Positions 47,926-56,995 of a DNA stretch of 64,000 nt are shown here, one piece after another. Location: positions 42,759 through 106,758 of the forward strand of contig NZ_VWPY01000009.1 in the NCBI RefSeq assembly GCF_011839805.1, written 5' to 3'. Numbering within the stretch: position 1 is the first letter of the stretch; the number at the start of each line of letters is the position of its first letter. A program made the position numbers and the translations under genes. The notes under the pieces were generated by a model that was given only the letters and a program-made list of their open reading frames with translations, searched no databases and had not been told where the DNA came from. The DNA is from Kineococcus rubinsiae (GTDB taxonomy: Bacteria > Actinomycetota > Actinomycetes > Actinomycetales > Kineococcaceae).

Positions 47926-48420
47926 GTGGTGCACACCGTGCTGCCCTCGCCCGTCGGCGACCTGACGGTGGCGCGCTCGTCCGCCGGGCTGACGGGGATC
48001 TGGTTCGCCGACCACCGCACGCCCCCGCCGCCGGCGCTGCTGGGCGAGCGCGACGACACCGCCTTCGACGACGTCGCGCAGCAGTTCGAGGCGTACTTCG
48101 CGGGGCGCCTGCGTCGCTTCGACCTGCCGCTGGCGCCTGCGGGGGAGCCCTTCGCCCAGCGGGTCTGGGCGGCGCTGCGGGAGATCCCGTTCGGCGCCAC
48201 GCGCTCCTACGGCCAGCTCGCCGCGGACCTCGGCGGGCCGGGGTTCGCGCAGGCGGTGGGACTGGCCAACGGGCGCAACCCGCTGTCGATCGTCGTGCCG
48301 TGCCACCGGGTCGTCGGGGCCGACGGCGCGCTGGTCGGCTACGCGGGCGGGCTGGCTCGCAAGCGGTTCCTGCTCGCGCTGGAGGAACCCGCCGCGGACG
48401 ACGCGGGCCGTCTCTTCTGA
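47926..48420 (+). CDS. ogt: methylated-DNA-[protein]-cysteine S-methyltransferase
   Basis: A suicide repair protein removing O6-alkyl groups from guanine. Core features are HTVLPSPVGDLTVARS, the Arg-finger/recognition helix region FAQRVWAALREIPFGATRSYGQLAADLGGPG, AVGLANGRNPLSIVVPCHRVVG with the acceptor cysteine (Cys126 from this start), and GYAGGLARKRFLLALE. GTG 47926 follows GGGGAGG at a suitable distance; ATG 47881 and GTG 47920 are alternatives. Confidence 0.95.
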   Translation: MVHTVLPSPVGDLTVARSSAGLTGIWFADHRTPPPPALLGERDDTAFDDVAQQFEAYFAGRLRRFDLPLAPAGEPFAQRVWAALREIPFGATRSYGQLAADLGGPGFAQAVGLANGRNPLSIVVPCHRVVGADGALVGYAGGLARKRFLLALEEPAADDAGRLF

Positions 48421-48451
48421 GGCTCGCGTGCTGGTTCGGGGTCCGCCCGGG

Positions 48452-48970
48452 TCAGCGCGGCAGCAGCGAGCGCACGTGCTCGACGATCGCGTCGGCCGCG
48501 GCCTCGACCTGCTCCAGGGTGGCCTCGAAGTCGGCCCGGTCGCCGTACCAGGGGTCGTCGATGTCCAGCGCGGACTCGTCGGAGACGGCGTCCGGGCCGT
48601 CCACGCGCGGCGCCGCCGGGTCGAACGAGCGGTACATCCGCACCCGCGCCGCGGCGGCCTCGTCGGGGGCCTGGGTGCGCAGCCAGCGGGCGTGGCGGGC
48701 TGTCATGGCCAGCAGCAGGTCCCGCTCTCCGATCTCGGCGCGGGTGGCCTGGTGGGCGCGGTGCTCGGGCACGTCGTAACCGGCCGCGGCGAGCACCGCC
48801 CGGGCCCGGCGGTCCACGGGGTTGCCGTGCTCCTCGTCGCTGATCCCGCTGGAGTCGACGACGACCTCCTCGCCCAGGCCGGCCTCGGCGAAGCGGCGGC
48901 GCAGGACGACCTCGGCCATCGGGGAGCGGCAGATGTTGCCCGTGCAGACGGTCTGGAGGCGGAACGGCAC
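48452..48970 (-). CDS. low-molecular-weight protein tyrosine phosphatase
   Basis: A 172-residue phosphatase. The P-loop CTGNICRS (Cys9, Arg15) stands at the N-terminus, and the general-acid aspartate is in DIDDPWYGD. SSGISDEEHGNPVDRRARAVLAAAGYDVPEHRAHQATR fits the family. GTG 48970 with AGGATGG upstream. It is convergent with ogt and divergent from the UDG-like gene. Confidence 0.95.
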   Translation of the reverse strand: MPFRLQTVCTGNICRSPMAEVVLRRRFAEAGLGEEVVVDSSGISDEEHGNPVDRRARAVLAAAGYDVPEHRAHQATRAEIGERDLLLAMTARHARWLRTQAPDEAAAARVRMYRSFDPAAPRVDGPDAVSDESALDIDDPWYGDRADFEATLEQVEAAADAIVEHVRSLLPR

Positions 48971-49121
48971 CCCACCATCCTGCCCTGCGCCGGGGCCGTC
49001 CCCGCACCCGCGGGCGCCGGCGCGGGGCCCGCCGGGGGCGCCGGGGAGGGGCTCCGGAGGCGGTCCGCGAGGTCCGTGGTCGTCGGAGCGCCCCCGATCT
49101 CGGTACCGTGCTCGTGTGTTC

Positions 49122-49757
49122 ATGCCTCAGCCGCGCGGCCTCGCCGACCCCACCGCCCTCGAGCAACGTCGCGCCATGCTCGAGACGGATCCCGACGTCC
49201 AGCCCCTGCGGGAGTGGCTGGAGGCCCTGCGCGGTCGCCGTCCGGACTCCTGGGTGCCCGACTTCGACCCGGCCGAGGCCGGCGTCCACAGCCGCGTGCT
49301 CTTCGTGCTCGAGTCCCCGGGGGCCGCGACGCAGCTCGAGGGGGGCTCCGGCATGGTCAGCGTAGACAACGACGACCGGACCGCGGAGACCATGTGGGAG
49401 GTCCGCGAGGAGATCGGCATCTCCGAGGACGACGCCCTCCTCTGGAACGTCATCCCGTGGGTCCCGGACGCGTCCGCCGGCAAGCCCAACGCCGACGAGC
49501 TCGCCGCCGGCGTGAAGGAGCTCCGCTCGCTGCTGCCCCTGCTGCCGCGCCTCGAGGTCGTGGTGCTGTGCGGCGAGTACGCGCAGCGCGGGTGGAAGAA
49601 GTCCGGTCCCGTCCTGAACGACGTCACCGTGGTCCCGGTCCCGCTGCCCTCGCCGCGGGCCCTGACCAACCAGGCGAAGAAGGAGGCCCTCACCGTGGGT
49701 CTCGCCCGCGTGCGGGCACTCATCGGGCCGAGCCGCCCGCGCGTCGTCGAGGACTGA
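49122..49757 (+). CDS. uracil-DNA glycosylase superfamily protein
   Basis: A 211-residue protein with the UDG fold. VLFVLESPGAATQ, a Gly/Ser-containing loop, DDALLWNVIPWVPDASAGKPNADELAAGVKELRSLL, and VVVLCGEYAQRGWKK correspond to motifs near the active site. It is not a classic family 1 UNG: the GQDPYH motif is absent and replaced by ESPG. It may act in base excision or have another role. ATG 49122. Confidence 0.8.
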   Translation: MPQPRGLADPTALEQRRAMLETDPDVQPLREWLEALRGRRPDSWVPDFDPAEAGVHSRVLFVLESPGAATQLEGGSGMVSVDNDDRTAETMWEVREEIGISEDDALLWNVIPWVPDASAGKPNADELAAGVKELRSLLPLLPRLEVVVLCGEYAQRGWKKSGPVLNDVTVVPVPLPSPRALTNQAKKEALTVGLARVRALIGPSRPRVVED

Positions 49758-49763
49758 GCCGCC

Positions 49764-49791
49764 CCGGGCCCGGCGACGACGCCGGGCCCGG
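49764..49791 (+). terminator. terminator after the UDG-like gene
   Basis: Perfect 12-bp stem CCGGGCCCGGCG / CGCCGGGCCCGG with an ACGA tetraloop, 6 bases after the stop. A second 20-base palindrome (GACGTCCCCG and its complement) follows at 49803-49822. Confidence 0.8.
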
Positions 49792-49889
49792 CCGACCGGC
49801 CCGACGTCCCCGCGGGGACGTCCCGCTGGTCCGGCTGGTGCGGGGTCCCTAGGCTCGGTGGCCCGGTCCCCGACGAAGAGGAACACCCC

Positions 49890-49961
49890 GTGCCGCAGCA
49901 CCGCCCGCCCACCCCGAAGGCCCCCGTGGCCGCCGCCCGCGCCGCGGGAGGTGCCGCGTGA
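49890..49961 (+). CDS. possible 23-aa upstream ORF coupled to the aldo/keto reductase
   Basis: GTG 49890, behind GAAGAGGAA, opens a 23-codon frame rich in Pro, Ala and Arg. Its TGA (49959-49961) overlaps the GTG of the reductase in GTGA, exactly like the other coupled genes in this window. It could be a leader peptide or chance. Confidence 0.35.
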   Translation: MPQHRPPTPKAPVAAARAAGGAA

Positions 49962-50890
49962 AGACCGTGCCGCTGGGCAGCGGCGGCGTTCAGGTGCCAA
50001 ACGTCGTCCTCGGCCTGATGCGCATCGCGGAGATGCCCGACGAGGACGTGCGCGCCCTCGTCGACGCCGGCCGCGCCGCGGGCACCACGTTCCTCGACCA
50101 CGCCGACGTCTACGGCGGAGCGGCGCACGCGTGCGAACGCCGGTTCGCCGAGGCGATGCGGCTCAGCCCGTCCGAGCGCGACGAGTTCACGCTGCAGACC
50201 AAGTGCGGGATCGTCCCCGAGGGCCCGTACTTCGACTTCTCGCACGACCACATCGTCGAGTCCGTCGAGGGGTCGCTGCAGGCGCTGCAGACCGACCGCA
50301 TCGACGTCCTGCTGCTGCACCGCCCCGACGCCCTCGTGGAGCCCGAGGAGGTCGCGCAGGCCTTCGACGAGCTGCACGCCGCCGGCAAGGTGCGGGCGTT
50401 CGGCGTCTCGAACCACACGCCCGGCCAGATCGACCTGCTGCGCAAGCACGTCCGGCAGCCGATCGTCGCCAACCAGCTGCAGCTGTCGATCACCCACGCG
50501 CCGAGCGTCGCGCAGGGGGTCGCCATGAACATGCGCGACCTCGACCAGTCCGTCAGCCGCGACGGCGGCATCGTCGACTACTGCCGCCTGCACGACATCA
50601 CCGTGCAGGCCTGGTCGCCGTTCCAGGCGGGGTTCTTCGACGGCGTGTTCCTCGACGACCCGCGCTACCCGGAGCTGAACGAGGTGATCGACCGCCTGGC
50701 GGCCGAGCACGGCGTCCCGCCCATCGCGATCGCGACGGCATGGATCACCCGGCACCCCGCGGGCATGCAGGTGGTCCTCGGCACCACGAACCCGGAGCGG
50801 GTCGCCGGGGCGGCGCAGGGTTCCGCCCTGCCCCTCAGCCGTGCGCAGTGGTACGAGCTGTTCCGCGCCGCGGGGCACACCGTCCCCTGA
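49958..50890 (+). CDS. aldo/keto reductase
   Basis: A 310-residue NADPH-dependent oxidoreductase of the AKR TIM barrel. The catalytic Asp/Tyr are in AAGTTFLDHADVYGGA, Lys in EFTLQTKCGIV, and His in IDVLLLHRPD. SNHTPGQIDLL, the QLQLS block and VLGTTNPERV at the NADPH site are present. It resembles YdhF-type reductases. The GTG start has GGGAGG upstream. It is followed by a strong bidirectional terminator. Confidence 0.93.
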   Translation: MKTVPLGSGGVQVPNVVLGLMRIAEMPDEDVRALVDAGRAAGTTFLDHADVYGGAAHACERRFAEAMRLSPSERDEFTLQTKCGIVPEGPYFDFSHDHIVESVEGSLQALQTDRIDVLLLHRPDALVEPEEVAQAFDELHAAGKVRAFGVSNHTPGQIDLLRKHVRQPIVANQLQLSITHAPSVAQGVAMNMRDLDQSVSRDGGIVDYCRLHDITVQAWSPFQAGFFDGVFLDDPRYPELNEVIDRLAAEHGVPPIAIATAWITRHPAGMQVVLGTTNPERVAGAAQGSALPLSRAQWYELFRAAGHTVP

Positions 50891-50899
50891 CCCGCCTGG

Positions 50900-50940
50900 A
50901 CCGTCCCGCCGCCGTTCCGCCGCTGCGGCGGCGGGACGGT
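50900..50940. terminator. bidirectional terminator between AKR and GGDEF gene
   Basis: Perfect 15-bp stem, ACCGTCCCGCCGCCG and its complement, with an 11-base loop. It lies 9 bases after the reductase stop and 24 bases beyond the convergent GGDEF stop at 50965. Confidence 0.85.
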
Positions 50941-50964
50941 GCTGCGGACGAACCGCGCGGCGGC

Positions 50965-52551
50965 TCAGTGCCGGTGCCCGCCCGCCGGGACCGGGACGGG
51001 ACCCCCGGGGGTCCACGCCAGCACCCGGTTCTTGCCGGAGGCCTTGGCCCGGTACATCGCGACGTCGGCGCGGCCGAGCAGCTCCTCGCCGTCGCAGGGC
51101 ACCGCCGAGTGCGACAGGCCGATGCTCGCCCCGACGGTCGCCCACGTCGTGCTCACGGGCACCGGGGTGCACACGAGGCCGACCAGGCGGCGCCCGACCT
51201 CCTCCGCGTCCGCCGGCGTCACCCCGCGCAGCAGGAGGGCGAACTCGTCACCGCCGAGGCGGGCGCACACGTCGCCCGTGCGGGTCACCTGGCGCAGGCT
51301 GTCGGCCACGTGGCGCAGGACGGTGTCGCCCGCCGCGTGGCCCAGGCCGTCGTTGACGCCCTTGAAGTCGTCGAGGTCGACGAACAGCACGGCGAGGCCG
51401 CCCTCGACCGCGGCGGCGTCGGCGAGGTGCTGGCAGAACGCGGCCCGGTTGACCAGGCCGGTGAGGGTGTCCGTGCGGGCGCGGACGGCCAGCTCCCGGT
51501 GCGTCTCGCTGTTGCGCAGGGCGAGGGCGATCTGGTTGGACACCGCCTGCAGCGAACCGAGGGCCTCGGTCGGCACCTGGCCGGGCGCGCCCACGAACAA
51601 CCGCAGGTCCGTCGCGCCGGGCAGCCGCAGGTAGGTCCAGCGGCACCGGACCTCGACGACCTCGTCGAGGAGGGAACCGTCGGCCACGCCGACGAGCTCA
51701 CCCGAGGCGCTGTCCGGCACGAGGGACGCGGGCAGCGCGCGGTCCCGCAGGAGCTCGACCGGCACAACGTCCACCACGCGCACGACGTCGCCCGCCGGCG
51801 CCACGGCCACGACCCGCAGACCGGGGGTCGCCGCGCCGATCTCGTGCGTGGCGCGCCGCGCCTCGGTCAGGACGGCCTCGGCGTCGGTGACCCCGAGGAG
51901 CCGGGTCCCCAGGTCGGTGACGACCGCGTCGCGCCGGTTGCCCTGCTCCCGCGCGACCATGCTCAGGCACAGGTGCCGGGCGACCGCGTAGGTCGCGAAG
52001 ACGATCGGGAAGACGCCCACGAGGACGGCCGGGTCCAGGGGGACGTTGCCCGGGACGCGGTGCCACAGGGGGATCGCGGCGCTGATCCCGACGACGCTGA
52101 GCACGGTCTGGAGCAGTCCGCGCACGGTGCTGCTCGAGATGGCCCGCAGCCACATGACGCTGAAGGCGAGGCCGAAGACGAGCGGCGGGTTCGAGCTGGA
52201 CAGCACGAACGCGCACATGCCCGCCGCGTCGAGCAGGTCGGCGACCCACGGCGGTCCCGCGCGGCGTGCGCTGAGGGACCACGAGGTCGACAGCAGCGCG
52301 ACCGCCACGGCGAGCACCCACCGGTCGCCGGCGTCGGCGCCGGGCAGCACCGCCAGGACGGAGAACAGCAGCGTCAGGACGCACGCCCAGCGGAACAGCC
52401 AGCGCGTGCGGGCGACCAGCCCCGTGGGGCGCCCCAGCACCGCCAGGACCCGCGTCCACGACCCCGCGACGTCGAGGGACCTCCGGTTCACGACGACCTC
52501 CGCACGGGGTGCGGCCCGGTCCCGTCCGGGTTGTTCCCGGCTCCTCGTCAT
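50965..52551 (-). CDS. membrane GAF-GGDEF diguanylate cyclase (paralogue)
   Basis: A 528-residue protein. N-terminal membrane helices (about 45-200), a GAF-like domain (about 210-355), and a GGDEF domain with the intact signature (CARLGGDEFALLLRG). Segments such as RPTxLVxRTRWLF, ARTDxLTGLxNRAxF and FVDLDxFKxVNDxxGHAAGD are shared with the gene at 36780-38378, so the two are paralogues. ATG 52551 start; a later GTG in the VVVNRRSLD segment is possible. The C-terminal tail is Pro/Gly/His-rich. Confidence 0.92.
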   Translation of the reverse strand: MTRSREQPGRDRAAPRAEVVVNRRSLDVAGSWTRVLAVLGRPTGLVARTRWLFRWACVLTLLFSVLAVLPGADAGDRWVLAVAVALLSTSWSLSARRAGPPWVADLLDAAGMCAFVLSSSNPPLVFGLAFSVMWLRAISSSTVRGLLQTVLSVVGISAAIPLWHRVPGNVPLDPAVLVGVFPIVFATYAVARHLCLSMVAREQGNRRDAVVTDLGTRLLGVTDAEAVLTEARRATHEIGAATPGLRVVAVAPAGDVVRVVDVVPVELLRDRALPASLVPDSASGELVGVADGSLLDEVVEVRCRWTYLRLPGATDLRLFVGAPGQVPTEALGSLQAVSNQIALALRNSETHRELAVRARTDTLTGLVNRAAFCQHLADAAAVEGGLAVLFVDLDDFKGVNDGLGHAAGDTVLRHVADSLRQVTRTGDVCARLGGDEFALLLRGVTPADAEEVGRRLVGLVCTPVPVSTTWATVGASIGLSHSAVPCDGEELLGRADVAMYRAKASGKNRVLAWTPGGPVPVPAGGHRH

Positions 52552-52717
52552 CGGCCGGTCGGGGCCGGAGGTTGAGGTGCGGGAGGTGCGCAGGCGCCCG
52601 ACGGGCTCACCGTGGCCGCGGACGCTGCGGTGCCGGACGCCGCACCGGCCAGCCGCGCGGCGCCACGAGGGCCGGTCGCTGAAGCCTCAGGCCTCCCCGG
52701 CGCCGCGCCGGCCGTGC

Positions 52718-52793
52718 TGGTGCCCCCGGCAGGATTCGAACCTGCGACACACGGTTTAGGAAACCGATGCTCTATCCCCTGAGCTACGGGGGC
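52718..52793 (-). tRNA. tRNA-Arg (anticodon CCT)
   Basis: On the minus strand the acceptor GCCCCCG pairs with CGGGGGC. The anticodon loop TTCCTAA carries anticodon CCT; the first pair of the anticodon stem is a T-T mismatch. T arm GCAGG-TTCGAAT-CCTGC. CCA is encoded (52718-52720). Confidence 0.95.
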
Positions 52794-53072
52794 CCGGCCG
52801 CGGTCCCGAGGGTGCGCACGGCCTCGGCGAGCATAGCCGCAGGCGGCGGCCGGGACGCCCGACCGTCCGGCGGGGCCGCCCGTCTACGACACGATGTCGT
52901 TGCAGCGCAGGCCAGGTGTTCGCGCAGGGGTGAACGCCGTGGTCCTCGGCACCCGTGCGGGGTGCCTAGACTCAAGGGGCAAGGCACGCCGACCGATGCC
53001 GTCCCTGGGTGTCGGATCGAGTCGAGGTGGACTCCGACCCCGGCCGACGTCGTCGCCTGAAGGAGTTCTCGA

Positions 53073-53492
53073 ATGACTGTCAGCACTGTGACCGGACGCG
53101 CCGGCTCGCGCGCCGCCATCCCCTCTCCCCGACGCGCTCCCCGGCACCACGCCGCGGTCGCCGCCATCGGTGCCGCCCTGGAGGAGTCGGGCTGCATCCT
53201 CGTCGGCGTCACCGCCACGGACGCGGGCTGCGTCGTGGGCTTCTACGACGCGCGCTCCCTCGCCCGGGCGCAGGAGGCCATCGTCTCCGCCGCCAAGCGC
53301 AACGGCGACCTCCTGCTGGCCGAGCGGGCCCGCCAGACCGGCACGGCCGCGTGGAAGGTCACCGCGGCGCCCCAGGCGTGGCGCGGACCGGACGGCGACC
53401 CGCGCGGGTGCGGCGTCCGGTCCTCCACCACCTGGCACCTGGACATCCCGCTCGACGACCTGGTCCCGGTCGCCGGCGCGCTGATGTCCTGA
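53073..53492 (+). CDS. hypothetical protein
   Basis: A 139-residue protein from ATG 53073 with AAGGAG 7 bases upstream. The basic N-terminus (SRAAIPSPRRAPRHHAA) is followed by an alpha/beta body (LEESGCILVGVTATDAGCVVGFYDARSLARAQEAIVSAAKRNGDLLLAERAR). Family not recognised. The 279-base gap between it and tRNA-Arg holds no recognisable element. It is convergent with the NAD(P)HX dehydratase gene. Confidence 0.65.
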   Translation: MTVSTVTGRAGSRAAIPSPRRAPRHHAAVAAIGAALEESGCILVGVTATDAGCVVGFYDARSLARAQEAIVSAAKRNGDLLLAERARQTGTAAWKVTAAPQAWRGPDGDPRGCGVRSSTTWHLDIPLDDLVPVAGALMS

Positions 53493-53499
53493 CGGACGC

Positions 53500-54402
53500 C
53501 TAGACCTCGATCTCGGCGAGCACCCGCGGCACCTCAGGCGGGAGCTCCCGGGCCAGGAAGCCCAGGCGGCCCACGTTGCTCGCGAGCCGGTCGCCCGCCC
53601 TGCCGTGCAGGTGGCACGCCCACACCGCGGCCTGGACGGGGTCCGCGCCGCGGGCGCACAGGCCCGTGACGATGCCCGACAGGACGTCGCCCGACCCCGA
53701 CACCCCGAGGCCGGTCCCGCCCGAGGTGTCCAGGAAGAGGCGCCCGTCGGGGGCGGCGATCCACGACTCGCCCCCGCCGGCCGCGACCGCGGTGCGCGTG
53801 CGCCGCGCCAGCTCCCGCGCCGCCCCCGCCACGTCGCGCTCGACCTCCTCGGGGTCGGCGTCCAGGGTGATCGCCAGCTCCGCCAGGTTCGGCGTGAGGA
53901 CGGCACGGCCCTCGAACCCGTGCAGGAACGTCGCGTCCCGCGTCACGGGCGCGAGGCCCAGCGCGTCGAGGACGACCGTGCGCTCCAACCGCGGGACCAG
54001 CTGCTCCAGCAGGGCCACGACGTCGGGCTCGCCGACCATGCCCACGCCCAGCAGGACGGCGTGGGCGCCCGTCGCGACACCGGTCAGCTCCGCGTCCTCG
54101 GCCCCCTCCGCCGGGTCCACGCCCCCGCCCTCGGCAGTCTGCCGCAGCGGCAGCACCATCGCCTCCGGCAGCGCCACGGCCACCGCGGTCGCCGTCGAGG
54201 CCGTCGTCGCGACCTGCAGCTTCCCAGCCCCGCAGCGCAGCGCCGCCTCCGCGGCGAGCAGCACGGCCCCGGGCGTGCGGTCGCTCCCGCCCACCACGAG
54301 GGTGCGCCCGCGCGACTCCTTGCCGGTGCCCGGCGCGGGCAGCGGCCACTCCCGCAGCACCGCCGACGTGACGGTGACGGCGTCGTCCCCCGCGCGGCTC
54401 AC
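53500..54402 (-). CDS. nnrD: ADP-dependent NAD(P)H-hydrate dehydratase
   Basis: A 300-residue ribokinase-fold enzyme repairing hydrated NAD(P)H. Motifs are TLVVGGSDRTPGAVLLAAEAALRCGAGKLQVAT, AVLLGVGMVG, VVLDALGL, VLTPNLAELA, and SGSGDVLSGIVTGL at the nucleotide site. Only the dehydratase half is present; the NnrE epimerase domain often fused to it is absent. GTG 54402 overlaps the phosphatase stop in GTGA. Confidence 0.93.
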   Translation of the reverse strand: MSRAGDDAVTVTSAVLREWPLPAPGTGKESRGRTLVVGGSDRTPGAVLLAAEAALRCGAGKLQVATTASTATAVAVALPEAMVLPLRQTAEGGGVDPAEGAEDAELTGVATGAHAVLLGVGMVGEPDVVALLEQLVPRLERTVVLDALGLAPVTRDATFLHGFEGRAVLTPNLAELAITLDADPEEVERDVAGAARELARRTRTAVAAGGGESWIAAPDGRLFLDTSGGTGLGVSGSGDVLSGIVTGLCARGADPVQAAVWACHLHGRAGDRLASNVGRLGFLARELPPEVPRVLAEIEV

Positions 54403-55220
54403 GCGTGCACCGCCGCGGCCGGTTCCTCGTCCAGCGGGTCGTCGTCGACGGTGTCGTCGGTGACCGCCAGGTCCTCCACCGCCGAGGTGTCCCCGGCCAC
54501 GGTCAGCGCCAGGCCGTCCGGCCCGCCGCCGTAGGCGGTCACCGAGCAGTTGGCCAGGGGCTGCGTGGCGTCCAGCTCCAGCACGTCGGCCTCCTCCAGC
54601 CCCTCCAGGACCAGCCGCATGTTCATGATCACCGCCTGGTGCGTGACGAGCAGGACCCGCCGGCCCGCGTGCTCCTCGCGCAGCGAGGACAGCAGCGAGC
54701 GCATCCGCAGCGCCACGTCGCACCAGCTCTCACCGCCCGGCGGGCGGTAGTAGAACTTGCCCAGCCGCGCCCGGCGCTGGGACTCCTCGGGGTAGCGCGC
54801 GCGCACGCCGGCGCCCGTGAGCCCGTCCCACCAGCCCAGGTCGCGCTCGCGCAGCCGCTCGTCGGTCCGCAGCGGAGGCAGCTCCGTACCCGCCGCCTCC
54901 AGGGCCGCGACCACCGCCTCGGCCGTGCTCCGCGCCCGCAGGTACGGCGAGCACACGACGACCTCCGGGGGCTGCGGCGCGCCCTCACCCGCGGCCAGCC
55001 AGCGCCCGACGGCGTCCGCCTGGCGCCGCCCGAGGGGGGACAGCGGCACGTCGGCGTCGCGCGCCTCGAGGTCCACCACCTCCGCCCGCTCGGCGTGCGC
55101 GCGGGCGTCGGCCAGGTTGCCGGTGCTCTCGCCGTGACGGACCAGGACGAGCTCGGCGGGCCAGCCGAGGGTCGCGGTCACCGGGACGCTCGGGGGCACG
55201 TGGGGGTCTGCACGCCTCAT
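54399..55220 (-). CDS. histidine phosphatase family protein
   Basis: A 273-residue phosphoglycerate-mutase-like phosphatase. The catalytic signature is LVLVRHGESTGN, the acidic/basic motif is RTDERLRERDLGWWDG, and the second His is in VLLVTHQAVIMNM. A conserved Arg occurs in CSPYLRARSTAEAV. The C-terminal 40 residues are acidic and look disordered. Substrate unknown. Operon with nnrD; divergent from the SpoIIE gene. Confidence 0.92.
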   Translation of the reverse strand: MRRADPHVPPSVPVTATLGWPAELVLVRHGESTGNLADARAHAERAEVVDLEARDADVPLSPLGRRQADAVGRWLAAGEGAPQPPEVVVCSPYLRARSTAEAVVAALEAAGTELPPLRTDERLRERDLGWWDGLTGAGVRARYPEESQRRARLGKFYYRPPGGESWCDVALRMRSLLSSLREEHAGRRVLLVTHQAVIMNMRLVLEGLEEADVLELDATQPLANCSVTAYGGGPDGLALTVAGDTSAVEDLAVTDDTVDDDPLDEEPAAAVHA

Positions 55221-55348
55221 TGCTACCCGAGGCCGCCCCGCGGCGCGCGGTGGCTCCCGTCCGTGACCTGGCCGCCGTCATCGGGGATGATCGTCTCCGG
55301 TGGGCGACGACGGCCACCGCGTCCGGGTCCGGAGGGGAGGTGGTGACC

Positions 55349-56986
55349 GTGAACGGCGTCATGCGTCGCTGGCACCAGCTCATGCTCCGAACCACTCTCC
55401 AGCGACGGGTGTCCGCGATCGCCGTCGGCTTCCTCCTCGTCGTCCTGGTGCTCGTGGGGATCCTGGTCTCGGTGCAGTCGGGCCGCGACACGTCCGCCGG
55501 AACCCAGGGCTGGAACCCGGTCATCACGGCCAACAACCAGTTCCGGTCCTCCCTGGTCGGGGTCAACCTGCGGCAGCAGCTCTACCTGCGCGACGCTCGC
55601 CCCGCAGACCTGCGGCAGCTCCAGGTCGAGCTGAGCCAGCTGCAGCGGGACCGCGCAGCCCTCGACGACGCCGCGGACGCTGCGGGCGCGCCGGACGTCC
55701 GCCGGCGCGTCGACGGCATCTTCGCGAGCGTCGACCGCTGGCTCGCGGTCTCCGACGAGTTCGTCGAAGCCAGGCAGCAGCCGGACCAGACCCGCTACGA
55801 CGAGCTGCGCCAGGGGCCTGCCACCGGGCTGGCCTTCATCCCGGCGTACGCCGCCGACAACGACCTCACGGGGTTCCTCGAGACCGGCCGGGAGGCGGCG
55901 CTGGTCGCGGCCCAGGAGAACTCCGACCGGCTGCTCCTCGCGCAGGCCCTCGTCGCGGGGACCGCTCTCCTGCTCGTGCCGACGATCCTCTTCCTGGTGC
56001 GCCGCTGGGTCCTGCGCCCCCTGGACGAGCTGTCCGACCAGCTCCTGCGCGTCGGGGGCGGGGACCTGCAGACGCCCGTCGGGCTCGCCGGCCCGCCCGA
56101 GCTGGCAGCCGTCGCGGCCGCCGCGGAGACGATGCGCCGCCGCATCCTCGACGAGCTGGCCGACGCCGTGTCCGCGCGCGAGGCGCTGCAGCAGGGGCAG
56201 CCGCTGGTGGCCGAGGTCCGCGACCAGCTCGCCGCGCACGACCTGCCGATCGTGCCGGGCTGGTCCGCGGCGGCCGCGCTGCGCCCGGCCGAGGGCCTCC
56301 TGGCCGGGGACTGGTACGACGTCCTGCCCCTGCGCGACGGACGCTTCGCCGTCGTCGTCGCCGACGTCTCGGGGCACGGCGCCCGCGCGGGCATCGTCGC
56401 GATCCAGCTCAAGCGGCTGCTGGAGGCCGCCCTGCACCTCGCGCCCGAGCCCGACCTCGCGATGGCGCTGGCCGCCCGCGTGTTCGCCGACGAGGCGGAG
56501 CGCTTCGCCAGCTGCGTCGTCGTCGTCGTCGACCCGGACTCCGGGAGCGTCACCTACGCCAACGCCGGCCACCCCGCGCCGCTCGTGCTGCGCAGCGACG
56601 GCGGCGTCGTGCGGGTCGTCGGTGAGCTGGAGGCCACCGGCCCCCTGCTGTCGTGGCTGCACCTGGACACCCCCGGCGCCTGGACGACGCGCACCACCTC
56701 GCTGGCCCCCGGCTCCCTGCTCGTCGTCTACACCGACGGCCTCGTCGAGGCGCGCCCGACCGGCACCACCGACGAGCTCGGCGTCGAGGGCGTGCTGGCG
56801 GCGCTGCAGGAGCTCGAGGACCTGACGCCTCAGACCCTCGTGGACGAGGCGCTCGACGTCGCCCGGCGCTGGAGCGGGGGCCGGGCCCGCGACGACGTCA
56901 CGCTCGTCGCCTTCGAGCGCGGCGGCGGGCTGACGGGGGCCGTACCCGCGGCGCGCGCGGCGGGGGAGGGCTCCGCCCCCGAATAG
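55349..56986 (+). CDS. membrane HAMP-SpoIIE (PP2C) phosphatase
   Basis: A 545-residue protein. Transmembrane helix 1 (about 20-45), an extracellular four-helix-type sensor (about 50-205), transmembrane helix 2 (about 207-230), a HAMP domain (about 230-285), and a SpoIIE/PP2C domain (about 300-530) with LLAGDWYDVLPL, VVADVSGHGA, YTDGLVEARPTG and RDDVTLV. It probably dephosphorylates an anti-anti-sigma factor. The start is set by GGAGGGGAGG at 55331-55340, making GTG 55349 best; GTG 55340 and 55343 are close alternatives. Confidence 0.9.
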   Translation: MNGVMRRWHQLMLRTTLQRRVSAIAVGFLLVVLVLVGILVSVQSGRDTSAGTQGWNPVITANNQFRSSLVGVNLRQQLYLRDARPADLRQLQVELSQLQRDRAALDDAADAAGAPDVRRRVDGIFASVDRWLAVSDEFVEARQQPDQTRYDELRQGPATGLAFIPAYAADNDLTGFLETGREAALVAAQENSDRLLLAQALVAGTALLLVPTILFLVRRWVLRPLDELSDQLLRVGGGDLQTPVGLAGPPELAAVAAAAETMRRRILDELADAVSAREALQQGQPLVAEVRDQLAAHDLPIVPGWSAAAALRPAEGLLAGDWYDVLPLRDGRFAVVVADVSGHGARAGIVAIQLKRLLEAALHLAPEPDLAMALAARVFADEAERFASCVVVVVDPDSGSVTYANAGHPAPLVLRSDGGVVRVVGELEATGPLLSWLHLDTPGAWTTRTTSLAPGSLLVVYTDGLVEARPTGTTDELGVEGVLAALQELEDLTPQTLVDEALDVARRWSGGRARDDVTLVAFERGGGLTGAVPAARAAGEGSAPE

Positions 56987-56995
56987 GGTGACCCG

